Shown: positions 24,699-35,782 of the stretch, in pieces | How positions within the stretch are numbered: the stretch's first letter is position 1 | Layout: every line of letters begins with the position of its first letter | Assembly: GCA_050729835.1 (NCBI GenBank) | Contig: JBOHLS010000012.1 | Span: 18,027 to 82,026 of the forward strand | Direction: 5' to 3' | DNA length: 64,000 nt | From: REEB95 sp050729835 | GTDB lineage: Bacteria; Pseudomonadota; Alphaproteobacteria; ATCC43930; CGMCC-115725 | Made by a program: the position numbers and the translations under genes | The notes under the pieces: generated by a model | What the model saw: only the letters and a program-made list of their open reading frames with translations | Database searches by the model: none | What the model was told of the DNA's origin: nothing

Positions 24699-26225
24699 TC
24701 AATGCGCCAGCGGCGCGACCTTGTCGAGCCCGGACGGACGCTCGGTCGCGGCCATGGGCAGCGGCGAACACGGGCCCGACCGCTGCGCGACGCAGACATC
24801 GTGGATGCAGCGCACGGTCGTGAAGCCCGAATTTTCCGGCAGCGCCCGCGTCGCCAACACGGTGTTGAAGGCGTCGCGATGCGCCGCGAAGCCGGCGGCG
24901 TCGCGGAGCCAATAAAGCGGCACGTCGTGCTGCAAAAGGCTGTAGCCGCCCGAAAGGAACCAATATACGCCATAAAGCTCGATGCCGCAGACGTTGGGCA
25001 GCGCGGCGACAACGCGGTCGGCCCGCACGATGTCGGCCTCGCGCGTCCACATCTCACGGTATTGCGGCCCGTAGGCCAGCGCCGCCGGCGTCAGCACCGC
25101 CAGGAGCAGGACCGGCACGGCGGCAGTGCGCAGCGCGGCGGATGCCGACATGCCGCGCAGCGCGAAGCCGTCAGCGATCCAATCGGCGACTTGCGCCAAG
25201 CCGAGCCCAGCGGCAATCACCGTCAGTAACAGCGCCGGATAGATGAAGCGGAATTCCTTGTGGCCGATCGCCGAATGGACCGCCAGGACGATCAGCGCCA
25301 GCACCGCCAGCTGCGGCAGGCGCAAGGCGCCGAGCCGCGCCAGCACCAGCATCGCCACGGTAGCCGCGCCCCAGTGAGCGACGACGGCATCGAGGTAGTA
25401 ATACCAGGGCTCGACGCCGAATTGCTCGCTGACGCCGTACCACAGATTGAGGGTCACGTTGCGCCACAACGATTCTCCCGGCCAACCCCAGGTTGCGGCG
25501 TCAACCGCGCCGAAAAGCACGAGGGCGACCATGCCGCCGGCGATCAGCGGCCGAAGACGCGGCCGCAGCGGCGTCGCATCGTGCCAGGGCCACAGCATGG
25601 CGAACGCGACCGCCGGCGCGATCTGAATGCGCAACAGCACGGCGACGCCGAGCACGAAGCCGGCAATCGCCAGCCGGCCGCGTCCACGCACCGCGTCGCC
25701 CGGCATCGCGAGATAGAGACCGATGACCAGCAGATGCGCGGCCACCGTCTCGCTCAGCGTCCGCGGGCCGAAATAGACCGCGTCGATCCAGCACGCGGTC
25801 AGCGCGCCGGCGATGATGCCGCCCCACAGGCCATAAAGGCGCCGGCCCCAGAGGAAGGCGCAGAGCGCGCTGCCGGCGCCGAGCGCGGCGAAGACCATGC
25901 CGATTGCCGGCATGTAGACCGCCGGACCGTCGCCGAACACCCGGACCGCCTGCATCACGCCGGCGATGAAGCCGGACAGCATCCAGGAGCGCGTGCCGTA
26001 GACGAACTCCCACGGTACTACGCCGGTGCCATAGACCAGGCGGTGCGCCGGCTCGATCGCCTGGAATATCTCGTCGGGATAATCGATCGCCGGAAAGACG
26101 AAGACCGGCAACAGGCGCAGCGCGAAGGCGACGCAATAAACGACCACGCCGGCGATCAGCACCGGGTCGACGGCCGCGATCGGCTCGGTGCGGACTGGAA
26201 TCCTGCTGGCTTCGGCGTCGTCCAT
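24699..26225 (-). CDS. GT22-family (ALG9/GPI-type) mannosyltransferase-like membrane protein
   Basis: This 508-residue polytopic protein has about ten hydrophobic segments. Two hallmarks of GT22 lipid-sugar mannosyltransferases are visible: YPDEIFQAIEPAHRLVYG near 45-62, with the catalytic Asp-Glu of the first loop, and GHKEFRFIYP near 325-334, the HKExRF motif. In eukaryotes these enzymes use dolichol-phosphate mannose; the bacterial donor and acceptor are unknown. ATG 26225 (MDDAEASR) was chosen over an ATG-like start at 26273. The C-terminal soluble part has several Cys. A role in cell-surface glycan or protein glycosylation is an inference. Confidence 0.8.
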   Translation of the reverse strand: MDDAEASRIPVRTEPIAAVDPVLIAGVVVYCVAFALRLLPVFVFPAIDYPDEIFQAIEPAHRLVYGTGVVPWEFVYGTRSWMLSGFIAGVMQAVRVFGDGPAVYMPAIGMVFAALGAGSALCAFLWGRRLYGLWGGIIAGALTACWIDAVYFGPRTLSETVAAHLLVIGLYLAMPGDAVRGRGRLAIAGFVLGVAVLLRIQIAPAVAFAMLWPWHDATPLRPRLRPLIAGGMVALVLFGAVDAATWGWPGESLWRNVTLNLWYGVSEQFGVEPWYYYLDAVVAHWGAATVAMLVLARLGALRLPQLAVLALIVLAVHSAIGHKEFRFIYPALLLTVIAAGLGLAQVADWIADGFALRGMSASAALRTAAVPVLLLAVLTPAALAYGPQYREMWTREADIVRADRVVAALPNVCGIELYGVYWFLSGGYSLLQHDVPLYWLRDAAGFAAHRDAFNTVLATRALPENSGFTTVRCIHDVCVAQRSGPCSPLPMAATERPSGLDKVAPLAH

Positions 26226-26321
26226 GGCTCGCCGCCAGGATGCCGGACGAATGGTTAACGCCGCGCAAACCACCTGGCCGCACCCGCCGCAACGCAGCGG
26301 CGGATCATGCCATGGCGACGA

Positions 26322-28064
26322 TTACAAATCCGCGAAACAGTGGGTTTCGGCCTTGGCGCCCGGATGCACGACCGCGCCCTTTTCGGCGTCGCCCACGGTC
26401 TGGGCATAGCGCCAGATCGCGCCCGACTGATACTCGGTCTGCTTCGCCTTCCAGGCCTTGCGGCGGCGGGCGAGCTCGGCGGCGCTCAGCTTGACGTCGA
26501 GCCTGCCCTTGGCGGCGTCGATCTCGACGATGTCGCCGTCCTTCAGCAGGCCGATCGGGCCGCCGACCGCCGCTTCGGGGCCGACATGGCCGAGGCAGAA
26601 GCCGCGCGTGCCGCCGGAGAAGCGGCCGTCGGTGATCAGCGCCACGTCCTTGCCAGCGCCCTGACCATAGAGCACCGCGGTGGTCGACAGCATCTCACGC
26701 ATGCCGGGGCCGCCGCGCGGCCCTTCGTAGCGGATCACCAGCACGTCGCCCTTCTTGTATTTCTTGGCCTCGACCGCGGCGAAACAATCCTCCTCGCGGT
26801 CGAAGCAGCGCGCCGGTCCGCGGAACTTGAGCTCGATGCCCTGCATGCCGGCGACTTTGCAGATGGCGCCCTGCGGCGCGAGGTTGCCCTTGAGCACGAT
26901 GAGGCCGCCGGTCTTGGCGAGCGGCTTCTTGGTCGAGCGGACAACATCCTGGTCCTTTGGCACGACCACGCCCTTCAAATTCTCCGCGATGGTCTTGCCG
27001 GTGACGGTCAGGCACTCGCCGTGCAGATAGCCGCCATCCAAGAGCGCCTTCAACAGCACCGGCACGCCGCCGACGCGGTGCAGGTCCTGCATGACGTATT
27101 TGCCGCCCGGCTTGAAGTCGCCGATATAGGGCGTCTTCCTAAATATCTTGCCGACGGCGTGGATGTCGAAATCGATGCCGGCCTCGTTGGCGATCGCCGG
27201 CAGGTGCAGCGCCGCGTTGGTCGAGCCGCCCGAGGCCGCGACCACCATGGCGGCATTCTCGAGCGCCCTGCGGGTGACGATGTCGCGCGGCCGAAGGCGC
27301 TGACGGATGAGATCCATCACCGTTTCGCCCGAGGCTTCGGCATAGGCGTCGCGCGATTCATAAGGCGCCGGCGTGCCGGCCGAGCCCGGCAGCGCCAGGC
27401 CCAGCGCCTCTGAGACGCAGGCCATGGTGTTGGCGGTGAACTGGCCGCCGCACGAGCCCGCCGACGGACAGGCGTGGCATTCGAGATCGTGCAGCTCCTC
27501 GTCGGTCATCTTGCCGGCGTTGTGCATGCCGACCCCCTCGAAGACATCGACGATGGTGACGTCGCGGCCCTGGAAGCGGCCGGGCAGGATCGAGCCGCCG
27601 TACATGAACACCGACGGCACGTTCAAACGCAGCATCGCCATCATCAAGCCGGGCAGCGACTTGTCGCAGCCGGCCAAGCCGACCAGCGCGTCGTAGGAAT
27701 GACCGCGCATGGTGAGCTCGACGCTGTCGGCGATGACCTCGCGCGACACCAGCGACGATTTCATGCCGGCATGGCCCATGGCGATGCCGTCGGTGACGGT
27801 GATGGTGGTGAACTCGCGCGGCGTGCCGCCGGCGGCGGCGACACCCCGTTTCGCCGCCTGCGCCTGACGCGCCAGCGTGATATTGCACGGCGCCGCCTCG
27901 TTCCAGGTGCTGCACACGCCGACGATGGGCTGCGCCAGCTGTTCCTCGGTGACGCCCATGGCATAGAACATCGAACGATGCGGCGCGCGCTCCGGCCCAA
28001 CGGTGATGTGCCGGCTCGGCAGCTTCGACTTGTCGAACGGCTTCTTGCTCATTCCATCGGGCAT
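26322..28064 (-). CDS. ilvD: Dihydroxy-acid dehydratase
   Basis: IlvD catalyses the third step of branched-chain amino acid synthesis, converting dihydroxy-acids to 2-keto acids with an Fe-S cluster. The 580 residues include the cluster-binding VGLAGCDKSLPG and the block CPSAGSCGGQFTANTMACVSE in the 190s, and near the C-terminus GRFSGGTRGFCLGHVGPEA. The ATG at 28064 has AGGAG 7 bases upstream and is preferred over the in-frame ATG at 28052. The length and the IlvD/Edd signatures fit IlvD better than phosphogluconate dehydratase or sugar-acid dehydratases. Confidence 0.94.
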   Translation of the reverse strand: MPDGMSKKPFDKSKLPSRHITVGPERAPHRSMFYAMGVTEEQLAQPIVGVCSTWNEAAPCNITLARQAQAAKRGVAAAGGTPREFTTITVTDGIAMGHAGMKSSLVSREVIADSVELTMRGHSYDALVGLAGCDKSLPGLMMAMLRLNVPSVFMYGGSILPGRFQGRDVTIVDVFEGVGMHNAGKMTDEELHDLECHACPSAGSCGGQFTANTMACVSEALGLALPGSAGTPAPYESRDAYAEASGETVMDLIRQRLRPRDIVTRRALENAAMVVAASGGSTNAALHLPAIANEAGIDFDIHAVGKIFRKTPYIGDFKPGGKYVMQDLHRVGGVPVLLKALLDGGYLHGECLTVTGKTIAENLKGVVVPKDQDVVRSTKKPLAKTGGLIVLKGNLAPQGAICKVAGMQGIELKFRGPARCFDREEDCFAAVEAKKYKKGDVLVIRYEGPRGGPGMREMLSTTAVLYGQGAGKDVALITDGRFSGGTRGFCLGHVGPEAAVGGPIGLLKDGDIVEIDAAKGRLDVKLSAAELARRRKAWKAKQTEYQSGAIWRYAQTVGDAEKGAVVHPGAKAETHCFADL

Positions 28065-28197
28065 GGGGCCTCTCCTGCGAACCGCAGGCGGCAAGATACA
28101 AAACCGCGCTTCGCCTTGCCATAGCTAACGAACGCCCCGGTTGCGTAGGGTTGAGCGTTTGACGAGCTGCGAGACGATCCGGTTCGCCGGACGCGGC

Positions 28198-28228
28198 TTG
28201 ACAATCAATAACCATTTGGTTATTGATT
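28198..28228 (+). promoter_or_regulatory. Promoter and palindromic operator of the arsR-SRPBCC operon
   Basis: A consensus -35 box TTGACA at 28198-28203 is followed after 17 bases by TATTGA (weak -10). Between and across them lies a perfect palindrome at 28203-28228: AATCAATAACC, 4 bases (ATTT), then its exact reverse complement. A bound dimer would block RNA polymerase. The first possible TTG start codon is inside the palindrome, so the mRNA is probably leaderless or nearly so. The core AACC-N4-GGTT recurs before the second arsR at 56524. Confidence 0.75.
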
Positions 28229-28234
28229 TACACC

Positions 28235-28558
28235 TTGGCCGCCGCACCCGATGCATTGTTCAAAAGTCTCGCCGACCCAACCCGGCGGGCGATTTTTGAG
28301 CGCTTGTGCCGCGATGGCGAGCAAACCGTGTGGGCGCTAACCGACCGCGCTGACGTGTCGCAGCCCGCTATTTCGAAGCACCTGGGCGTACTCAAGCATG
28401 CGGGCTTGGTGCACGACCGTCGCGCCGGACGCGAGACCCATTACAGCGCTCGGCCGAAGGCCCTGGCGCCGTTGATCGACTGGATGAGCTTTTGCAGCGC
28501 CTTCTGGCTCGATCGGTTCGATCGCCTCGAAACCCTCTTGAGCAGAATGGACCAATGA
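28235..28558 (+). CDS. ArsR-family transcriptional regulator of an SRPBCC operon
   Basis: This winged-helix repressor of about 107 residues contains FKSLADPTRRAIFERLC, the recognition region VSQPAISKHLGVLKHAGLV near 40-60 and RRAGRETHYSA. No Cys metal site is seen, so it belongs to the non-metal ArsR subgroup typically fused in operons with SRPBCC proteins. TTG at 28235 is chosen because TTG 28223 lies inside the operator palindrome and before the expected transcription start; both are in frame. Its stop overlaps the next start (ATGA). It is probably autorepressing. Confidence 0.88.
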   Translation: MAAAPDALFKSLADPTRRAIFERLCRDGEQTVWALTDRADVSQPAISKHLGVLKHAGLVHDRRAGRETHYSARPKALAPLIDWMSFCSAFWLDRFDRLETLLSRMDQ

Positions 28559-28998
28559 GTACGCAGGCCGCCGCGCTGCGCTCGATCGTCGTCGAACGCG
28601 AACTTCCCTATCCGCCAGAGAGGGTCTGGCGGGCCTTGACCCAGGGCGCGTTGATCGAGGAATGGCTGATGAAGAACGATTTCCAGCCGGTCGTCGGCCA
28701 CAGATTCAACTTCCGCGCGACCCCGGTACCAAACTGGAATGGCGTCGTCGATTGCGCGATCTTGGTCGTCGAGCCCAATACGCGACTATCATACAGCTGG
28801 AACGCCTCCGGCGACGAAGCGGCGACCGGACCGAAGAACGTCGTTACCTGGACGTTGACGCGGACTCAGAACGGCGTGCGGCTGCGTATGGAGCAATCTG
28901 GCTTCCGGCCCGACCAGGAAGCGAATTACCGAGGCGCCAATTACGGCTGGCAGAAGTTCTTCGGGAACCTGGAACAGGTCATCGCACGTTTGAACTGA
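28555..28998 (+). CDS. SRPBCC (AHSA1/START-like) domain protein
   Basis: This 147-residue helix-grip protein starts with a motif VERELPYPPERVWRALTQ and contains IEEWLMKNDFQPVVGHRF, a conserved central CAILVVEPNTRLSYSW and a C-terminal helix GWQKFFGNLEQVIARL. Such proteins have a hydrophobic cavity for a small ligand, and the partner ArsR regulator controls the operon. The ligand is unknown. ATG 28555 overlaps the arsR stop, giving coupled translation. The next gene (AhpD-like) begins 59 bases downstream with its own GGAGG. Confidence 0.88.
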   Translation: MSTQAAALRSIVVERELPYPPERVWRALTQGALIEEWLMKNDFQPVVGHRFNFRATPVPNWNGVVDCAILVVEPNTRLSYSWNASGDEAATGPKNVVTWTLTRTQNGVRLRMEQSGFRPDQEANYRGANYGWQKFFGNLEQVIARLN

Positions 28999-29057
28999 AA
29001 AAGCAGACCGCCGCACGCAAGCGCGGCTCATCGAGAGCCTCATACGGAGGCAAGACA

Positions 29058-29514
29058 ATGCAAGCGCGGATGAAAAGTCCGGCAGTAACCCTTCCCGGGG
29101 ACTTGCCGGCAATACTGTCGATCGGCGCGGCGGCAATAAGCCGGCGTTCCGGCGCGGACGCTGGCGCTCGTCCATCTGCGCGCGAGCCAGATCAACGGCT
29201 GCAGCTTCTGCGTCGATATGCACGCGCGCGAGCTGAAAGAGATGGGCGAAAGCGACGAGCGGCTATTTGCCGTGGTAGCATGGCACGATGCATCGTGTTT
29301 CAACGACGCCGAACGCGCCGCGTTGGCGCTTACCGAAGCTCCGACGCGACTCAGCGACCGGTCCGACGCGGTGTCCGATGAGGTCTGGCGCGAGGCCGCT
29401 CGGTATTACGATGAGTCGGCGCTCAGCGCGCTCGTCATCCATATTGCCCTGATCAATTTCTGGAATCGCGTCAACGTCACGACGCGCCAACCGCCTGCCA
29501 AGCGGCCGCACTGA
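29058..29514 (+). pseudogene. AhpD-like carboxymuconolactone decarboxylase-family protein, frameshifted
   Basis: The start ATG at 29058 follows GGAGG by 8 bases and gives MQARMKSPAVTLPG. The homologous frame is lost after about 25 residues and resumes one base over as AGVPARTLALVHLRASQING, then CSFC (the redox C-x2-C of AhpD-like proteins), VDMHARELKEMGE and the rest to the stop at 29514. Removing one A from the AATAA at 29135-29139 restores a single 150-residue frame. Either this is a young pseudogene or a sequence error. It is the third gene of the arsR-SRPBCC operon, a common combination. Confidence 0.82.
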
Positions 29515-29520
29515 CCGAAC

Positions 29521-30081
29521 CTAGCCCTTCTCGGGATAGGCGATGGCGACGACCTCGACCGCGCCAGGGCCGCGCGGCCCCTTGATCTCGACCACGTCGC
29601 CGACCCGTGCTTTCAAGAGCGCGCGGGCGACCGGCGCGATCCAGCTCACCTTGCCGTGGTCGGCATCGGCCTCGTCGATGCCGACGATGGTGACGGTGTG
29701 CTCCTTGTCGTCCGGCGTGGCGTAGGTGACAGTGGCGCCGAAGAACACCTGGTGGCGATTGGTCTGCGCCGCCGGGTTCACCACCTCGGCGATCTCGAGC
29801 CGCTTGGTCAGGAAGCGAATACGGCTGTCGATCTCCCGGAGCCGCTTCTTGCCGTAAATGTAATCGCCGTTCTCCGAGCGGTCGCCGTTGCCGGCCGCCC
29901 AGGATACGGTCTCGACCACCTTGGGCCGTTCGACCTTGACCAGCGCCTTGAGCTCGTCCCGCAGGCGGCGATGACCGGCGGCGGTGATGTAATTCTTGGC
30001 GCCGGCCGGCAGCGCCGGGCCGCTCTCGGGCTCGAGCGCGTCGGCCGCGTCGGCGGGTTCCTTGGTGAAAGCCTTGCTCAT
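29521..30081 (-). CDS. greB: Transcription elongation factor GreB
   Basis: Gre factors enter the RNA polymerase secondary channel and stimulate cleavage of backtracked transcripts. The coiled coil carries the catalytic acidic tip GDRSENGDYIYGKKRLREID near 85-104, where the YGKKRLREID pattern marks GreB rather than GreA. The C-terminal FKBP-like domain holds VSWIAPVARALLKARVGD. At 186 residues it is about 25 longer than E. coli GreB, through a non-conserved acidic N-terminal extension. ATG 30081 is used. It is divergent from the HD-domain gene (45-base gap). Confidence 0.92.
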   Translation of the reverse strand: MSKAFTKEPADAADALEPESGPALPAGAKNYITAAGHRRLRDELKALVKVERPKVVETVSWAAGNGDRSENGDYIYGKKRLREIDSRIRFLTKRLEIAEVVNPAAQTNRHQVFFGATVTYATPDDKEHTVTIVGIDEADADHGKVSWIAPVARALLKARVGDVVEIKGPRGPGAVEVVAIAYPEKG

Positions 30082-30126
30082 GGCGCGATCTTGCCATCCC
30101 CCGGCGCGCGGGCCAAGATCGCGAGC

Positions 30127-30891
30127 ATGAAGCGTCCCGCCGCCACGACATTGTCGCAGCGCGCCGACGAGCTCGAACATAGGCAGCTCACCGAGCTCGA
30201 GCGGCTGGTCGACCGCTCGGTGCTGTTCACCTCGGGCGATCGCGACCCGACCGAGCCGGTGCCAATGCGCTTCAAGACGCTGGCGCCGGGACAGAAAGTC
30301 CTGATGGGCGACGATCCCCATCTCCAGAAAATGCCGGCCAAGCCGACGTTGATGGATTTCTTCCGGCGACGCTTCGCGCCGGCGCATCATCTGCTGCAAA
30401 GTGCGACGCATGCGCGCCAGGCCGGCATGAGCGAGAAGATCGTCACCGCCTGCCTGCTGCACGACATTGCCATTCTCGGATTCATCCGCGCCGATCACGG
30501 CTATTGGGGCGCGCAGCTGGTCGAGCCCTATGTCGACGAAGAGGTGTCATGGGCGATCCGCGCGCACCAGGCGCTGCGCTTTTATGCCGACGAAAGCGTC
30601 GGCTACGCCTATCCCGAGATGTACATCCGGCTGTTCGGCGCCAACTACAAGCCCGAGCCCTACGTCGAAGAGGCCTATCGCCGCGCGCGGCAGCACAAAT
30701 GGTACATGACCGCGCGGATGATCACGGTTTACGACGTCTATTCCTTCGACGCCAACGCCCAGGTGAGTTCCGACCACTTCACCGACATAATCGGCCGCAA
30801 CTTCAAGCAGCCCGAAGAAGGCCTCGGCTTCGACAACAGTTCGGTCGCGCACATGTGGCGCACCATCGTCTGGCCGACGAAGTTCCTATAG
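30127..30891 (+). CDS. HD-domain protein of unknown function
   Basis: The 254-residue product has an HD-type metal pattern: HHLLQSATHARQAG near 91-103, then ACLLHDIAILGFI with His-Asp near 115, and a later conserved IRAHQALRFYADE. This order (His, His-Asp, His) is shared by phosphohydrolases and by the mixed-valent di-iron oxygenases of the PhnZ type, so the reaction cannot be named. The region after it is rich in Tyr and aromatic residues (YAYPEMYIRLFGANY). Conserved ATG at 30127; upstream open frame lies in greB antisense. It stands as a single gene. Confidence 0.75.
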   Translation: MKRPAATTLSQRADELEHRQLTELERLVDRSVLFTSGDRDPTEPVPMRFKTLAPGQKVLMGDDPHLQKMPAKPTLMDFFRRRFAPAHHLLQSATHARQAGMSEKIVTACLLHDIAILGFIRADHGYWGAQLVEPYVDEEVSWAIRAHQALRFYADESVGYAYPEMYIRLFGANYKPEPYVEEAYRRARQHKWYMTARMITVYDVYSFDANAQVSSDHFTDIIGRNFKQPEEGLGFDNSSVAHMWRTIVWPTKFL

Positions 30892-30906
30892 CGCCACGTT
30901 GCGCGG

Positions 30907-31227
30907 CTAGCGGCCCGGCGGCCGATAGGTCACCGATTTGCCGAGCGCCGCGTCCATTTCCTCGACCGTCAGCAGCGGCGTCAGACTCAACTGCGCCAGG
31001 CCGGCGGCGTTGACCGCGAGCGAGAACGCTGCGGCGGCCGTGTTGCTGGGAAGATCGACGATCGACACCGCATCGTCGGTGCCGAAGGCGTAGTAGAACG
31101 CCTCGATCTTGCCGCCGTCCGATTCGATCAGCTTCGCCACGGCGGCGCGGCGACCCGATGCCTTGTCCTTCATCAGACCCTTCACGCCGTCCGGAGTATA
31201 GGAAACCCGCACCAGGAATTTTGCCAC
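30907..31227 (-). CDS. GYD-domain protein
   Basis: This small 106-residue protein begins AKFLVRVSYTPDGVKGLM, the opening of the GYD family, and continues with EAFYYAFGTDDAVSIVDLP, a ferredoxin-like strand-helix pattern. GYD proteins are small, of unknown function, possibly oligomeric ligand binders related to dimeric alpha-beta barrels. The start is GTG at 31227, preceded closely by GGAGGG. It is divergent from the cysteine hydrolase gene, and 31228-31321 carries both promoters. Confidence 0.82.
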   Translation of the reverse strand: MAKFLVRVSYTPDGVKGLMKDKASGRRAAVAKLIESDGGKIEAFYYAFGTDDAVSIVDLPSNTAAAAFSLAVNAAGLAQLSLTPLLTVEEMDAALGKSVTYRPPGR

Positions 31228-31321
31228 CGCTCCCTCCCTGAGTATCCATGTGGGATATCGAGGATAGTATTCCGCCGGCATCCGAGATACCAACAGGGAA
31301 CCACGGCGCGGGAAGCCCGAC

Positions 31322-31951
31322 ATGATCCGTATCGATCCGAAGACCACGGCCTGCGTCACCATCGACATGCATCGCGGCCACCTCGATCCCGCAGTGGCGA
31401 CCCTGCCCCTGCTGGCGGAGCGCTGCGGCCCGGTGATCGAGCGCGCGGCCAAACTGCTCGACGCGCTGCGCCGACGCGGCGTGCCGATTGTCCACGTCGT
31501 CACCGAATACCGCGACCCGGAGGAGATCAAGAGCAACCCGTTCTGGCGCGGCGAGCCCGGCGACAACCGGCCGAAGCCCCGTCAGGGTGTCTTCACGCAT
31601 AATCTCGTCGGCGGCCGCGGCACCGAGGTTATTCCCGCCCTGCTGCGCGACGGCGACCATGTCCTGCGCGGCAAGAAGCGCTACAGCCCCTATCTCGGCA
31701 CCGGCCTGCTATTCCTGCTCCGAAACCGGCTCGGCGTCGGCACGCTAATCCTGGCCGGCATCAACACCACGTCGTGCGTGCTGTGCTCCGCCTTCGAATC
31801 GACCAATCTCGATTTCCGGGTGGTGATCGCGTCGGACGCGGTGGATACCGTCGACGGGCCCGAGATGCATCGCTTCGCGCTTGAGCTGATGTCGCGCACC
31901 GTCGGCTGGCCGATGACCAACGCCGAGATTGCGCAGGCGCTGACCGCGTAA
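31322..31951 (+). CDS. Isochorismatase-like cysteine hydrolase
   Basis: This 209-residue protein has the catalytic triad of the family: Asp15 in CVTIDMHRGHL, Lys in LRGKKRYSPYLGT near 117, and Cys in GINTTSCVLCSAFEST near 152. Family members hydrolyse amides such as N-carbamoylsarcosine, nicotinamide or biuret, and the true substrate cannot be read from these motifs. It lacks the C-terminal carrier domain of EntB. It converges on valS, with an 8-base gap between stops. Confidence 0.88.
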   Translation: MIRIDPKTTACVTIDMHRGHLDPAVATLPLLAERCGPVIERAAKLLDALRRRGVPIVHVVTEYRDPEEIKSNPFWRGEPGDNRPKPRQGVFTHNLVGGRGTEVIPALLRDGDHVLRGKKRYSPYLGTGLLFLLRNRLGVGTLILAGINTTSCVLCSAFESTNLDFRVVIASDAVDTVDGPEMHRFALELMSRTVGWPMTNAEIAQALTA

Positions 31952-31958
31952 GCGCGGC

Positions 31959-34616
<2,658 letters not shown>

Positions 34617-34665
34617 CGCGCCGTTTTAGGCGGCCTGCCGCGTTCCGGCAAGGCGCGCGTCGCGC

Positions 34666-35071
34666 CTATTTCGGCGGCAGGACGGCGGTGGCGTCAACCT
34701 CGAACAGCAAGCCGTCGGCAGCGAGCCGTACGACCTGGATCAAGGTCGAAGCCGGCGGATTGTCGTGGCTGACGTAACGGTCGCGCACCTGGCGGAAACA
34801 GCGGAAAATGCCGCGGCATGTCAACGACGTAGTTGTTGATCTTGACGAGGTGCTCCATGCCGCCGTCGACGGCGGCGAGCGCGGTCTTAAGATTCTCGAA
34901 GGCCTGGGTCGTCTGCGCCAGGAAATCACCGGGCGCGCCGACGATTCGGCCGGTGCCGTCGAGGCCGAGCTGGCCGCTAACATAGACGGTGCGTCCAGGT
35001 CCGGCCGTATCAACGACGTGCGTCATGCCGGGAATTCTGAACAGCGCCTGCGGGTTGACGAAGTTCAGCAT
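34666..35071 (-). pseudogene. RidA-family (YjgF/YER057c) protein, frameshifted
   Basis: RidA proteins deaminate reactive enamine/imine intermediates. The first frame, from ATG 35071, gives a typical N-terminus with TVYVSGQLGLDGTGRIVG and KINNYVVDMPRHFPLF. The remainder, RQVRDRYVSHDNPPASTLIQ then LFEVDATAVLPPK, is in another frame. One extra C in the run after TTT near 34794-34797 explains the shift; without it a single frame of about 134 residues results. All other parts look conserved, so the lesion is recent or is a base-calling error. It sits between valS and popZ on the same strand. Confidence 0.85.
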
Positions 35072-35123
35072 GGACGCAAAACCCGATCGGTCATCGCCTA
35101 TCTCCTGACAGAAGGATGATGGA

Positions 35124-35663
35124 TCAGCCGCCGCGCGCCTCGCGCGCCAGCCGCACGATTTCCTCGCGCACGATGCGCTCGATCAGCGGCGGCAAATTGG
35201 CGTCGAGCCACGCCTTGAGCAGCGGCTTAAGCAGGTCGCGGGTTGTGTCCTCGAGCGTGCGGTCGCCCAAAACGCTTGCGGCCGCGTTGCGCGGCGCCGC
35301 CCGCGCCAGCTCCGACAGCGCCGCGACCGAAGCGGCGGCCGTATCGGCGGAGATCACGCTCTCGCTCGGCGGCGTCGGCACCGTCAGCGTCGGCCCAGCG
35401 GGCTGCGGATCGGCAGCCAGCTTGGGCGTCGGCTCGTAGGGCGCGACCGCGATCGGCGGCGGCTCGCTGCGCGGCGTCATGCGCGCGGCCAGCGAGACCA
35501 CCGAGCCGTCGGCCTCGAGCCGGTCGGTCAACTCGAGAATATCCTGTTCGGTAGCGGCCGTGCTCGCCTTGCCGCCGCCCTCCGAATCCTCGGCGATGAT
35601 GCGGCGGATCGAGGCGAGTATCTCCTCCATCGAAGGTTCGTCCTGGCGCCTGATATCCGACAT
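35124..35663 (-). CDS. popZ: PopZ-family (DUF2497) polar organising protein
   Basis: PopZ self-assembles into a polar matrix that anchors ParB and signalling proteins in alphaproteobacteria. This 179-residue homologue has the conserved N-terminal motif EPSMEEILASIRRIIAED near 8-25, a Pro/Ala-rich disordered centre, and the C-terminal oligomerisation helices (LLKPLLKAWLDANLPPLIER, near 145-164). Location upstream of valS and beside tolC is common in this class. ATG 35663 is used because the conserved part follows directly. The symbol rests on domain architecture. Confidence 0.85.
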   Translation of the reverse strand: MSDIRRQDEPSMEEILASIRRIIAEDSEGGGKASTAATEQDILELTDRLEADGSVVSLAARMTPRSEPPPIAVAPYEPTPKLAADPQPAGPTLTVPTPPSESVISADTAAASVAALSELARAAPRNAAASVLGDRTLEDTTRDLLKPLLKAWLDANLPPLIERIVREEIVRLAREARGG

Positions 35664-35782
35664 GGGAATCTCCACCAACCACACGCTGCCGACCGAGCAG
35701 TGCCCAGATATAGTAGGGAAAGACCCTATGAAATGCTAGGTATGCCTTCCCGCCTGGGGATAACTTGCCGGCGCGGCCGGTT

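Noticed and set aside
28662..29381. 240-residue open frame overlapping SRPBCC and AhpD-like genes
   Set aside because: It only covers the first 25 codons of the AhpD-like protein by virtue of the frameshift; the rest is noise in the wrong frame.
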